64,000 nt of DNA, taken from NCBI GenBank assembly GCA_036403815.1, contig DASWQH010000055.1, forward strand, positions 31,129 through 95,128. The letters run 5' to 3'. Below the pieces are notes generated by a model. The model was not told where the DNA came from. It was given only the letters and a program-made list of their open reading frames with translations, and did not search any database. Positions 41,202 to 48,825 of this stretch are shown here, one piece after another. The stretch comes from JACVRN01 sp036403815. GTDB lineage: Bacteria; Acidobacteriota; Blastocatellia; Pyrinomonadales; Pyrinomonadaceae. A program made the translations under genes and the position numbers. Position 1 is the first letter of the stretch, and each line of letters starts with the position of its first letter.

Positions 41202-41645
41202 ATGTGGAAAGAGTTCAGAGAATTCATCGCTCGCGGCCACGTTATTGATCTGGCGGTCGCCGTCATCATCGGTGCGGCTTTCGGCAAGATAGTCACCACG
41301 ATGGTCGAAGGCATCATCATGCCGCCCATAGGCATGCTGCTGGGCAAGATAGATTTCGCCAGCCTCTTCTACGTGCTCGATACTGCGAAAGGCGTTCCCG
41401 TTTCGCTCGCCGATGCCAAAGCGAAAGGCATCCCCGTCATAGCCTACGGGCAGCTTACGAACGACGCGATTAACTTTCTCATCATCGCCTTCGTCGTCTT
41501 TATGCTCGTGCGTATGGTCAATCGAATCAAAAGCAAGCAGGACGAGGGCGAAGTCAAGACGAAAGATTGCCCGCGCTGTCTTTCGACCATCCCGCTCAAG
41601 GCGACCCGGTGCTCGCAGTGCGCGGTTGACTTACAACCAGCTTAA
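41202..41645 (+). CDS. mscL: Large-conductance mechanosensitive channel with a zinc-ribbon-like tail
   Basis: 147 residues. MWKEFREFIARGHVIDLAVA is the MscL N-terminus, followed by VIIGAAFGKIVTTMVEGI (TM1, pore), a periplasmic loop, and AINFLIIAFVVFMLVRMVNR (TM2). The channel opens under membrane tension to release solutes in osmotic down-shock. Unusually, the C-terminal helix is replaced by a compact module with two CxxC pairs, CPRCLSTIPLKATRCSQC, likely binding zinc. Total length is near normal. Confidence 0.93.
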   Translation: MWKEFREFIARGHVIDLAVAVIIGAAFGKIVTTMVEGIIMPPIGMLLGKIDFASLFYVLDTAKGVPVSLADAKAKGIPVIAYGQLTNDAINFLIIAFVVFMLVRMVNRIKSKQDEGEVKTKDCPRCLSTIPLKATRCSQCAVDLQPA

Positions 41646-41649
41646 AAGC

Positions 41650-41726
41650 AATGCAGAAGTCAGAATGCAGAGTGATGAATGAAGAGGTTTCTTTAATTCA
41701 TCACTCTGCATTCTGACTTCTGCATT
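41650..41726. repeat. Perfect 31-bp inverted repeat between convergent mscL and pbp1A genes
   Basis: Arms 41650-41680 and 41696-41726 match over 31 bp without a mismatch; loop 15 nt. The words (GCAGAAG, TCAGAAT, GCAGAGT, GATGAAT) belong to the type that flanks the four-helix-bundle gene. It begins 4 bp after the mscL stop and overlaps the PBP stop codon by 2 bp. Confidence 0.95.
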
Positions 41727-44484
41727 AGTTAGAGACGCTTCGCTTGCGTGTTGCGCCGCCGTGGTATTGCGGGCCGCAGTACTGGCGCGGCTCCTGTCCG
41801 ATGATGAAGGTTTTGGAGCGTATGACGGGGCAGACGTTGGGGTCGGCTATCAATCCAGTGCTCGGGTCTATGTCGAGCGTGATGGTGCCCTGGAGTTTTG
41901 TAGTGGAATCGCCAGTGCCGTCCGGACTGGTTGATTGTTTTGAGCGAGGCGTCGGCGAAGGAGTAGCTGTGGGCAGGGGCGCAGGCTCGTAAGTGTAGCC
42001 ATCGTCCGGCTGCTGCTGCGTGCCGTCAGTTGTGGTCGTGCCGTCTTCCGGCAAGGTAGTGGTCTCTATAGTCGGCGCGGTGCCGTTGATGAAAATCTCT
42101 GTGCGCCGTCTTTCGGCGGGCGTATCGGAGCCTGCAAGCTTGCCCGTGCGCGTGTCTATCTCGGCCTGTTGAATGCCTTCGGGCATCTGCCAATCGCCCG
42201 CCCAGTCCGGATGCGAGTTGAGCGCGGCGGTCATGAAATCCGCCCAGATAGGCAGAGCCGAATCCGCGCCGGTCAAGCCCAGTTGCGAGCCGTCGTCAAA
42301 TCCCACCCAGACGACGCAGACAAGGTTCGGCGTGTAGCCAGCGAACCAGCCGTCGCGAGATGTTCCGGTCTTACCCGCTATGCCTGTTTTACCCGGAACA
42401 TTCTTGAAGCCACGCGCGCCCAGCTTTGCAGCCGTCCCGCGATTGACCACATCCTTCAGCATGTCCGTCAGAACGTAAGCCACGTCTGGCCGTACGACCT
42501 GATTCTTTTGCCCTGTGGGTTTGGCGACCGTCGTGCCGTCGCCTGTAGCGACGCGTGTGATGCCGACGGGCGTCGTGCGCGTGCCGCCCGCCGCGAAGGC
42601 CGTGTAGGCCGAAGCCATCTGGAGCGGTGTCGCTTCATTTGCGCCGAGCGCCATAGAGGGATAAGCCTTCGGCGGCTTCGGCAATCCGGCCTTAGCTGCC
42701 AGATTCATCACGCGCCCGATGGTCACATCCATAGCTACTTCGACGGTGACAACGTTCAGGCTTCTGGTAAGCGCGTCGCGCAAGGTGACAGGCGCATTAG
42801 AATATTGATCGCCGAAGTTGCCGGGAGAGTACTCCTGATTGTCGTAGTTGAAGGTCTTAGGCTCGTCCATGAAAGTGGTCGCGGGCGTAATCACTCTGGA
42901 CATGGCATCGTAAGCGGAATTCAGAGCCGTCGCATAAACGAAGGGCTTGAAGACAGAGCCGGGTTGACGCAAGGCAGTGGCGGCTCGATTCAACTGGCTC
43001 CTGGAATAATCGCGGCCTCCGACCATCGCTATGACCTCGCCCGTGCGCGGGTTCATAGCCACCAGCGCGGCCTGCAAGGTTCCCGGCTCAATATTTCGTT
43101 TCGCGTAAATCTTGTCGAGCGCTGTGAGCTGCTTGTTGACAGCAGCGTAGGCCGCGCGCTGCAATTCCATGTCAACCGAAGTGTAGATGCGAAGGTGCCT
43201 TGCCGCATCCTGATCCGAGATGGTGTCGGCCAACTGATCCTGCGCGTAGTCAACGAAGTATGGAGCGTCCGAGACATCCACGCGCCCCTTGACCGCGGCG
43301 ACCTTGAGCGGAACATTCTGGGCGGCGGCGGCCTCCGCCTGCGTGATGACGCCGGTCTCGGCCATTGATTCAAGCACCTGATTGCGCCGTGCGGTCGCCG
43401 TATCAAGATCGTGATACGGATTGTAGCGGTTCGGGCTGCGAATCAACCCGGCGAGGAATGCCGCTTCGGGCAAGCTTAGCGTCGTCACGTCCTTATTGAA
43501 ATAGGCATCGGCGGCTTCACCGAATCCGTTGATGGAGAAGCCGGACTGCTGGCCTAAGTAAACCTGATTGCAGTAAAGCTCAAAAATCTTCTCTTTTGAA
43601 AGCCGTGTCTCAAGGATGATGGACATGTAGGCTTCGGCCAGTTTCCTGCGCAGGCTTCTTTCCGGCGAAAGCAGTAGATTCTTGACGAGTTGTTGCGTGA
43701 TGCTTGAGCCACCCTGTCGCGCGATGGGCGAATTGGGGTCGGCGTCGTAGCGGCGTATGAGCGCGCGAAGGATGCCGCGAATGTTGACGCCATAATGCTC
43801 GAAAAAGCTGCGGTCTTCCGTGACGACGATGGCGTTGACTAGAGGTTTCGGAAGGTCGTTAAAGCCCACGACTTTTCGCTTTGAGCGGTCGCGTCCAGTA
43901 ACGGCGCTTATCAGCTCCGGCTCAAGCTGCGCCTTCTCGTAGCGCGCCCCTGTCGCCAGGTCAGCGATAGAGACGATACCTCGGCCTCCGCGCGCGAACT
44001 GTACGCGCAAACCTGCGAAGACGCGCTGGCGGTCAACGATTGAATCGCCGCTCGGCTCTATCTCCACAGTCGTGCCCGCGACCTTGTAACGCCCGCGCGA
44101 AGCCTCTGCCTGCGCAGTTTTCTCAACATAGCTGGCGCGCTTTAGATACGAGACCAGATCGTCAACAGAAAGATTCTCGCCCGTGCGAAGCTCTCGCGGC
44201 GCGGCGTAGATGCCAGCCGAACGCGTATAGACCTCGCCGTTTAAGAGATTATCAATGCGGCCTGAAAAGACCCACCAGTAGTAGCCTAAGAGGCCGATGG
44301 CGACGGTGGAGAAAAAGACGAAGGCGATGATGACGGGGGGGCGAAAGATTCTTCTAGTCCAGCGGCGGAAGAAACCCGGCTCAGGCTCGCTGTAGCGGAC
44401 AATACGAGAACCGCGCTTATCGGAACGCTTCCCCTTCTTCGCCACAGGCGGCACACTATCTTCCGGTGGATATCGAACAGGCAT
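41725..44484 (-). CDS. Class A penicillin-binding protein (PBP1A-like)
   Basis: 919 residues. After a charged N-terminus one membrane helix lies at about 50-73 (PPVIIAFVFFSTVAIGLLGY). The GT51 glycosyltransferase domain (about 190-400) has VTEDRSFFEHYGVNIRGI with the catalytic Glu, GGSSITQQLVKNLLL and the RKLAEAYMSIILE motif. The transpeptidase domain (about 475-770) has SxxK in PGSVFKPFVYA, SLN in TRSLNVVTVE and KTGTSRDGWFAGYTP. The C-terminal about 130 residues are a Thr/Pro/Asp-rich low-complexity tail followed by a short Cys-containing segment. It polymerises and cross-links peptidoglycan. The ATG is flanked by the arm of the repeat at 44492. Confidence 0.94.
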   Translation of the reverse strand: MPVRYPPEDSVPPVAKKGKRSDKRGSRIVRYSEPEPGFFRRWTRRIFRPPVIIAFVFFSTVAIGLLGYYWWVFSGRIDNLLNGEVYTRSAGIYAAPRELRTGENLSVDDLVSYLKRASYVEKTAQAEASRGRYKVAGTTVEIEPSGDSIVDRQRVFAGLRVQFARGGRGIVSIADLATGARYEKAQLEPELISAVTGRDRSKRKVVGFNDLPKPLVNAIVVTEDRSFFEHYGVNIRGILRALIRRYDADPNSPIARQGGSSITQQLVKNLLLSPERSLRRKLAEAYMSIILETRLSKEKIFELYCNQVYLGQQSGFSINGFGEAADAYFNKDVTTLSLPEAAFLAGLIRSPNRYNPYHDLDTATARRNQVLESMAETGVITQAEAAAAQNVPLKVAAVKGRVDVSDAPYFVDYAQDQLADTISDQDAARHLRIYTSVDMELQRAAYAAVNKQLTALDKIYAKRNIEPGTLQAALVAMNPRTGEVIAMVGGRDYSRSQLNRAATALRQPGSVFKPFVYATALNSAYDAMSRVITPATTFMDEPKTFNYDNQEYSPGNFGDQYSNAPVTLRDALTRSLNVVTVEVAMDVTIGRVMNLAAKAGLPKPPKAYPSMALGANEATPLQMASAYTAFAAGGTRTTPVGITRVATGDGTTVAKPTGQKNQVVRPDVAYVLTDMLKDVVNRGTAAKLGARGFKNVPGKTGIAGKTGTSRDGWFAGYTPNLVCVVWVGFDDGSQLGLTGADSALPIWADFMTAALNSHPDWAGDWQMPEGIQQAEIDTRTGKLAGSDTPAERRRTEIFINGTAPTIETTTLPEDGTTTTDGTQQQPDDGYTYEPAPLPTATPSPTPRSKQSTSPDGTGDSTTKLQGTITLDIDPSTGLIADPNVCPVIRSKTFIIGQEPRQYCGPQYHGGATRKRSVSN

Positions 44485-44491
44485 AAAAAAT

Positions 44492-45033
44492 AAGGCAGAA
44501 GGCAGAACGCAGAACGATGAATGAATCTATTAGTGCTCTTTCTTCGCAGTCTTTACAGAAGAGACCAGTATGGCTATTAGTTCGTTAACTTCTTTGTGTA
44601 GTTCCGTAAATCTTTCTTCGGCTATTATTCTGCCGTCAACTAACAGCTCAAGCCAGTATGAAGTTTCCTCAAGCTCCTGAAGCCCGCATTCCATTTTACT
44701 GATAAACTCAGCGCGTGACCTTGCTCGCATTGCCTCCCGGTAATTTGCTCCAACAGAAGTACCACTTCTCAGAACCTGCTTACCTATGACTTGTGCTTCC
44801 GTCGTATTAGGTAACGCGACATACATACGAATAACCCGCAATGCGAAATTCTTCGTCCTTTTCTGTAAATCGTATGTTTTCTTATCTAAGGCTTCTCTTT
44901 CTTCATCCACTATTGCGGCACTCCACTGTCTACATTAAAACTGTAAACTGTTAGCGCAAGCCTGTCTACCCATAATTGACATTGAACAAGCTGTCTTTCT
45001 TCATTCATCATTTTGCACTCTGCCTTCTGCATT
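44492..45033. mobile_element. IVS-like element: four-helix-bundle gene inside heptamer inverted repeats
   Basis: Left arm 44492-44525 and right arm 45000-45033 (34 bp, 29 matching) are inverted copies of the same GCAGAAG/GATGAAT wording found as gene-free hairpins at 37829, 41650, 51007 and 60176. Between them lies one gene, 44530-44910, of the four-helix-bundle S23/IVS-protein family, with visibly lower GC than its neighbours. The layout matches that of 23S rRNA intervening sequences (inverted arms, S23-type ORF in the loop), but here it is intergenic. No transposase is present, so mobility is inference. Confidence 0.6.
44530..44910 (-). CDS. Four-helix-bundle protein (S23 / IVS-encoded protein, Avd-like family)
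   Basis: 126 residues, normal for the family. Characteristic stretches: TKNFALRVIRMYVALPNT, QVLRSGTSVGANYREAMRAR, EFISKMECGLQELEETSYWL and ELHKEVNELIAILVSSVKT, which form four amphipathic helices. Relatives are encoded in the intervening sequences of 23S rRNA genes and, as the accessory variability determinant, in diversity-generating retroelements. No reverse transcriptase or variable repeat is nearby. The DNA is more AT-rich than its surroundings, and the gene is enclosed by inverted heptamer arms. It probably binds nucleic acid as a ring-shaped oligomer. Confidence 0.88.
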   Translation of the reverse strand: MDEEREALDKKTYDLQKRTKNFALRVIRMYVALPNTTEAQVIGKQVLRSGTSVGANYREAMRARSRAEFISKMECGLQELEETSYWLELLVDGRIIAEERFTELHKEVNELIAILVSSVKTAKKEH

Positions 45034-45109
45034 TAATTGACACCCCGTCGTGTTTCGCTTACCGTGACAGCTTCCGGTCACACGGCCACTTGGATGCGAT
45101 TTTGACGAG

Positions 45110-46147
45110 ATGAGTTTCACGCAACATGGCTCACGTCTTTTGACCCGGCTACGCTTTCGCGTACGATATGCGCTCGCGGCTATCTTGGTCGTGATTGCGC
45201 TCGGCACAACCGGGTTTTATGTAATCGAGAGATGGTCGTTCACAGACAGTCTTTTCATGACGGTGACGACCGTCACGACCGTTGGCTACGGGGAAGTACA
45301 CCCCTTGAGCCAGACGGGGCGCGTCTTCAGTATCTGCCTGATGCTGATCGGAGTCGGCACTGTGGCTTACGGGCTTTCGACTACCGTCCAGTCCATAGTC
45401 CAGTGGGAGTTGCTCGAAACCGTCGGCCAGAGACGACGCTTTCGTGAGATGAACAAGCTACACGAACATTTCATAATCTGCGGCGCGGGGCGCGTCGGCT
45501 CGCGCATCATACGCGAGATGCGCCGCGCCAAATGCCCTTTCGTCGCCATCGAGAGCGATCAGCAGAAGGTCGTAGACCTGATTGAGCAGGGCGAGCACGT
45601 CATCGTCGGAGATGCCACGCTGGAAGAGATTCTCAAAGAGGCGGGAGTGGAAAGAGCGCGCGCTTTAGCCGCCTGTCTTCCAAACGATGCCGATAATCTT
45701 TATGTAGTGCTGCTGGCGCGCGATCTCAACGAGAAGCTGCATATAGTGGCACGCGCCGTCGAAGAGCAGGCCGAGCCAAAGCTGATTCGCGCCGGAGCCA
45801 ATCGCGTCGTTGCACCGACCATTATCGGTAGCCGACGCATGGCCGAAGCCTTGATAAAGCCCGCGCTGGCGGATTTCATGGATTCGATTACGGCAGAGAA
45901 TCTGGACTTGAATTTTGAGGAGGTAGAGGTTCAGCCCCATTCAATCTACGTCGGGCGCAAGCTGAAATATACGAACATTCGCTCTGATTTGGACGTGGTC
46001 ATCATCGCCATACGCCGTCGCCACGGACAGATGATCTTTAATCCTACGGGCGACGCGGTGCTCGAAGCAGGCGACCTACTCATCGCCATTGGCCGCGCCG
46101 AATCGCTTATTGAACTGGACAAGCAGGCAGGTAAAACAAGAGTCTAG
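45110..46147 (+). CDS. Potassium channel with RCK (TrkA-N and TrkA-C) domains
   Basis: 345 residues. Two membrane helices (about 22-42 and 75-97) enclose a pore loop with the selectivity filter TVTTVGYGE (about 57-65). The TrkA-N domain (about 115-235) has HFIICGAGRVGSRIIREM for nucleotide binding. The TrkA-C domain (about 255-340) ends with AGDLLIAIGRAESLIEL. This is the MthK-like arrangement of a ligand-gated K+ channel. The final residues and TAG stop lie in the repeat arm at 46141. Upstream (45034-45109) I see no strong promoter. Confidence 0.92.
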   Translation: MSFTQHGSRLLTRLRFRVRYALAAILVVIALGTTGFYVIERWSFTDSLFMTVTTVTTVGYGEVHPLSQTGRVFSICLMLIGVGTVAYGLSTTVQSIVQWELLETVGQRRRFREMNKLHEHFIICGAGRVGSRIIREMRRAKCPFVAIESDQQKVVDLIEQGEHVIVGDATLEEILKEAGVERARALAACLPNDADNLYVVLLARDLNEKLHIVARAVEEQAEPKLIRAGANRVVAPTIIGSRRMAEALIKPALADFMDSITAENLDLNFEEVEVQPHSIYVGRKLKYTNIRSDLDVVIIAIRRRHGQMIFNPTGDAVLEAGDLLIAIGRAESLIELDKQAGKTRV

Positions 46148-46236
46148 AGAGTCTTGGGAGTCTGGAGAGTCTAGAGAGTCAAAGCGACTTTCTTTTAACT
46201 CTCCAGACTCTCCAGACTCTCAGGACTCTCTAGACT
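46141..46236. repeat. Inverted repeat (AGTCTAGAG type, 9-nt words)
   Basis: Arms 46141-46179 and 46198-46236 (39 bp, three mismatches), 18-nt loop. The word length is 9 rather than 7 nt (AGTCTAGAG, AGTCTGGAG). The left arm includes the channel gene's stop (46145-46147) and the right arm ends 10 bp before the next ATG. Confidence 0.9.
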
Positions 46237-46246
46237 TAATTCTTTG

Positions 46247-47089
46247 ATGAAGATTTTAGTAACAGGCGGGAGCGGCTATCTTGGCACACACGTTCGCCGC
46301 TTCTTCAACGCCGACGATTTTTCTCGCCGCTCGAATCGTGACATCCTCAACTCGTACGATCTCAGTGTCATCTCGGACTACGATGCGGTCATACATCTGG
46401 CCGCGCATCTTGATAAAGACCCGGCTGCTGCTGAAACGTGTTTTCGCACCAATGCCGAAGGGACGGCCAACGTTCTTCGTCACATGCGTCACGGCTCCGT
46501 CTTCATTTACGCTTCGACTAAGGATGTCTACGGCGCGTTCGCGGACGATTACGCGGAAGTACCGGAAACATGCGGGACGGATTACTGCGGTCAATCAGCG
46601 CTTGAGTGGTCAAAGCTTATGGGCGAGCGTTACGTAGACTTTTACGCTGCGGAACTGGGTCTGCGAGCCTGTATCTTTCGCATGTCAACCGTCTATGCAA
46701 GGCCATCCGAGGGAAACGAGCCGAACTTCGTCACGCACTACGTCGAATCGGTCAAGCGCGGCTGGCCTGTACGCTTTCCCGCCCAGGGACTGCCCGTGCG
46801 CGACATACTCCACGTAGACGACTTTTCGCGCGCCTGCAAGCTCTTCATTGACTCGTCGCTCGCGCGCGGGCTGTATAATATCGGAGGCGGAAAAAGCAAC
46901 GCTGTCTCCCTGCGTGAGATTGTCGAGAGGGTCGGGCGCATGATAGAGCTTGTGCCGAACATAGACGAGACGGCGAGCTTGCCCGCGCCCGTGCCGCTCG
47001 ACTACATCTCCGACATCGAGCGCATCGGCACGGAACTCGGCTGGCGTCCAGAGATAAACGTCAAAGAAGGACTCAGAAGCCTGTTGTGA
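46247..47089 (+). CDS. Extended-SDR nucleotide-sugar epimerase/dehydratase-like protein with the catalytic Tyr replaced
   Basis: 280 residues from ATG at 46247 (a TTG lies directly before). TGGSGYLGTH is the NAD-binding motif and FIYASTKDVYGAF the Ser/Thr region. Where active enzymes have Y-x3-K, this one reads ALEWSK: the Lys is present but the position four before it is Leu. LPVRDILHVDDFSRACKLF and GLYNIGGGKSNAVSLREIVE are ordinary for the family. It overlaps the heptosyltransferase gene by 4 bp, so it belongs to the LPS core operon and may act in sugar-nucleotide binding or non-standard catalysis. HldD-type epimerase is possible but not supported by sequence. Confidence 0.8.
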   Translation: MKILVTGGSGYLGTHVRRFFNADDFSRRSNRDILNSYDLSVISDYDAVIHLAAHLDKDPAAAETCFRTNAEGTANVLRHMRHGSVFIYASTKDVYGAFADDYAEVPETCGTDYCGQSALEWSKLMGERYVDFYAAELGLRACIFRMSTVYARPSEGNEPNFVTHYVESVKRGWPVRFPAQGLPVRDILHVDDFSRACKLFIDSSLARGLYNIGGGKSNAVSLREIVERVGRMIELVPNIDETASLPAPVPLDYISDIERIGTELGWRPEINVKEGLRSLL

Positions 47090-48174
47090 GAGAGCGTACG
47101 ATACAGCCTGAAAGAATCAAGCGCGTCGTGGTGCGCGGCACCAACTGGGTCGGCGACGCGGTGATGACCATTCCGGCGCTACGCGAGCTGCGCCGAGTGC
47201 TGCCGCAGGCGCACATCACTCTTGCGACGCGCCCGTGGGCGGAAGGGATTTTCAGGGACGCGGACTTTCTGGACGACATTCTGATTTATGAGCGCCCACG
47301 CCGCTCGCCCGGCGCAGTCCTGCAACAGGTTAGAGAGTGGCGCAGACGCTCGTTTGATCTGGCGATTCTTTTTCAGAACGCGTTCGAGGCGGCGGTGATT
47401 GCAGGGCTGGCGCGTGTGCCGTTCCGAGTCGGCTACAGTACGGATGGACGCCGACCGCTGCTCACGCATCCGCTCGCGCTTCCCCACTGGCGAAGTGAGC
47501 GCCATGAAGTCTTCTACTATCTAAACATCATAGGCGAGCTTGAACGTTTGCTCTACGGCGCATCGCATGTTGAAGAACACGAGCCGCGTTTCATGCTTGA
47601 AGTTTCGGAAGCGAGAAAGACGGAAGCTCTACGGATGTTGAAGGAGTATGGCGCGAGGGACAGGGGAAACATCGTCGCGCTCTGTCCCGGCTCGACTAAT
47701 AGCCGCGCCAAACGCTGGCCCGCAGACCGCTATGCAATCCTCGCAGACCGCTTCATAGAAGAGATGGATGCGGACGTGCTGCTGGTGGGCGCGCGTGATG
47801 AGCTGCAAGTGTCGCAGGAAGTCTCGCGGCTGATGCGACATAAGCCTGTTATGCTGACGGGCGAAACAGACCTGGCGCAACTGTGCGCCATCCTGAGCCT
47901 CTCTGACCTGCTCGTCACAAACGACACAGGCCCGGCGCACATCGCTGCTGCTCTGGAGCGCCCTACTCTAGTCATCTTCGGCCCGACAGACCCGCGAACG
48001 ACCCGGCCATTTTCAAAGTCTGCCGAACTGGTTCGCCATCCGCCGGACTGCGCGCCATGCATGCTGCGCGACTGCCCGATTGACCATCGCTGCATGACTA
48101 TGATTTCCCCTGAAGAAGTTTACGAGCGCGCCGCACGGATGATGAACAGAACGCACTTGGAGGTCGAAGCATGA
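47086..48174 (+). CDS. waaF: Glycosyltransferase family 9, heptosyltransferase II-like
   Basis: 362 residues from GTG at 47086. The N-terminal VVVRGTNWVGDAVMTIPALR matches the WaaF signature. The donor-binding half has IVALCPGSTNSRAKRWPADR and TNDTGPAHIAAALERPTLVI followed by FGPTDPRTTRPF. It would transfer heptose from ADP-heptose to the LPS inner core on the cytoplasmic side. It is coupled by 4-bp overlaps to both neighbours (SDR upstream, gmhB downstream). Confidence 0.87.
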   Translation: MRERTIQPERIKRVVVRGTNWVGDAVMTIPALRELRRVLPQAHITLATRPWAEGIFRDADFLDDILIYERPRRSPGAVLQQVREWRRRSFDLAILFQNAFEAAVIAGLARVPFRVGYSTDGRRPLLTHPLALPHWRSERHEVFYYLNIIGELERLLYGASHVEEHEPRFMLEVSEARKTEALRMLKEYGARDRGNIVALCPGSTNSRAKRWPADRYAILADRFIEEMDADVLLVGARDELQVSQEVSRLMRHKPVMLTGETDLAQLCAILSLSDLLVTNDTGPAHIAAALERPTLVIFGPTDPRTTRPFSKSAELVRHPPDCAPCMLRDCPIDHRCMTMISPEEVYERAARMMNRTHLEVEA

Positions 48175-48746
48175 AGCGGCCTGCGGTCTTTATGGATCGT
48201 GACGGGACTATTTCCGAAGAGGTCGGTTACGTCAACCATCCTTCGCGCTATCGCGTTTTTCCCTTTTCGGCGGAGGCCGTGCGACTGCTGAACGAGCATG
48301 GGTGGCTCGCTGTGCTGGTCACGAATCAGGCTGGCGTGGCGCGCGGCTATTTCACGGAAGATTTAATCGGCGAAGTTCACGGCGTGCTTAAACAGGAGCT
48401 TGAGCGCAACGGCGCAAGCCTTGATGCAATCTACTACTGCGCGCATCATCCTTCCGTCGGCGAGACACCTTATCGTTACGATTGTGATTGTCGAAAACCC
48501 AAGCCCGGTTTAATCCATCGTGCGGCTGAAGAGCTAGACATCGAGCTGGCGAAGAGCTGGATGATAGGCGACCGCTACAGCGACATAGTGCTCGCGCATA
48601 ACGCAGGCGTGCGCTCCGGCTTCGTCATGACCGGCTACGGGCGAGGAGAATGGGAATACCAGCGCCCCGGCTGGAAACACAAACCCGAACTGGTCGCAGA
48701 AAACTTACTGGAAGCAGTGAGGAAAATAGTGACCAGTGACGAGTGA
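48171..48746 (+). CDS. gmhB: D-glycero-D-manno-heptose 1,7-bisphosphate 7-phosphatase
   Basis: 191 residues, HAD superfamily. VFMDRDGTISEEVGYVNHP holds the nucleophile Asp and the acid/base Asp, LVTNQAGVARG the second motif, and GDRYSDIVLAHNAG the last. The zinc loop is CAHHPSVGE with CDCRKPKPG (Cys-x-His ... Cys-x-Cys), characteristic of GmhB and absent from histidinol phosphatase-free relatives. It removes the 7-phosphate between the kinase and adenylyltransferase steps of ADP-heptose synthesis, both encoded downstream. The last residues (VTSDE) and the stop come from the repeat arm at 48728. Confidence 0.93.
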   Translation: MKRPAVFMDRDGTISEEVGYVNHPSRYRVFPFSAEAVRLLNEHGWLAVLVTNQAGVARGYFTEDLIGEVHGVLKQELERNGASLDAIYYCAHHPSVGETPYRYDCDCRKPKPGLIHRAAEELDIELAKSWMIGDRYSDIVLAHNAGVRSGFVMTGYGRGEWEYQRPGWKHKPELVAENLLEAVRKIVTSDE

Positions 48747-48799
48747 CAAGTGACGAGCGAAGTCAAGCTGATTTAACTTGTCACTCGTCACTGGTCACT
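48728..48799. repeat. Heptamer inverted repeat (GTGACCA type)
   Basis: Arms 48728-48751 and 48776-48799 are perfect over 24 bp; loop 24 nt. Words GTGACCA, GTGACGA and GTGACAA. The right side continues with one more word to about 48806. The left arm holds the gmhB stop codon (48744-48746). Here, unlike most copies, a strong ribosome-binding site follows before the next gene. Confidence 0.92.
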
Positions 48800-48825
48800 T
48801 GTCACTGATTTTTGGAGGAGGTTGA

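Noticed and set aside
42169..43368. 399-codon plus-strand ORF opposite the PBP gene
   Set aside because: Antisense shadow of a well-supported class A PBP; composition is His/Arg-rich without domains.
44492..45033. Diversity-generating retroelement
   Set aside because: An Avd-like protein alone is not enough; there is no reverse transcriptase, template repeat or variable repeat in the window.
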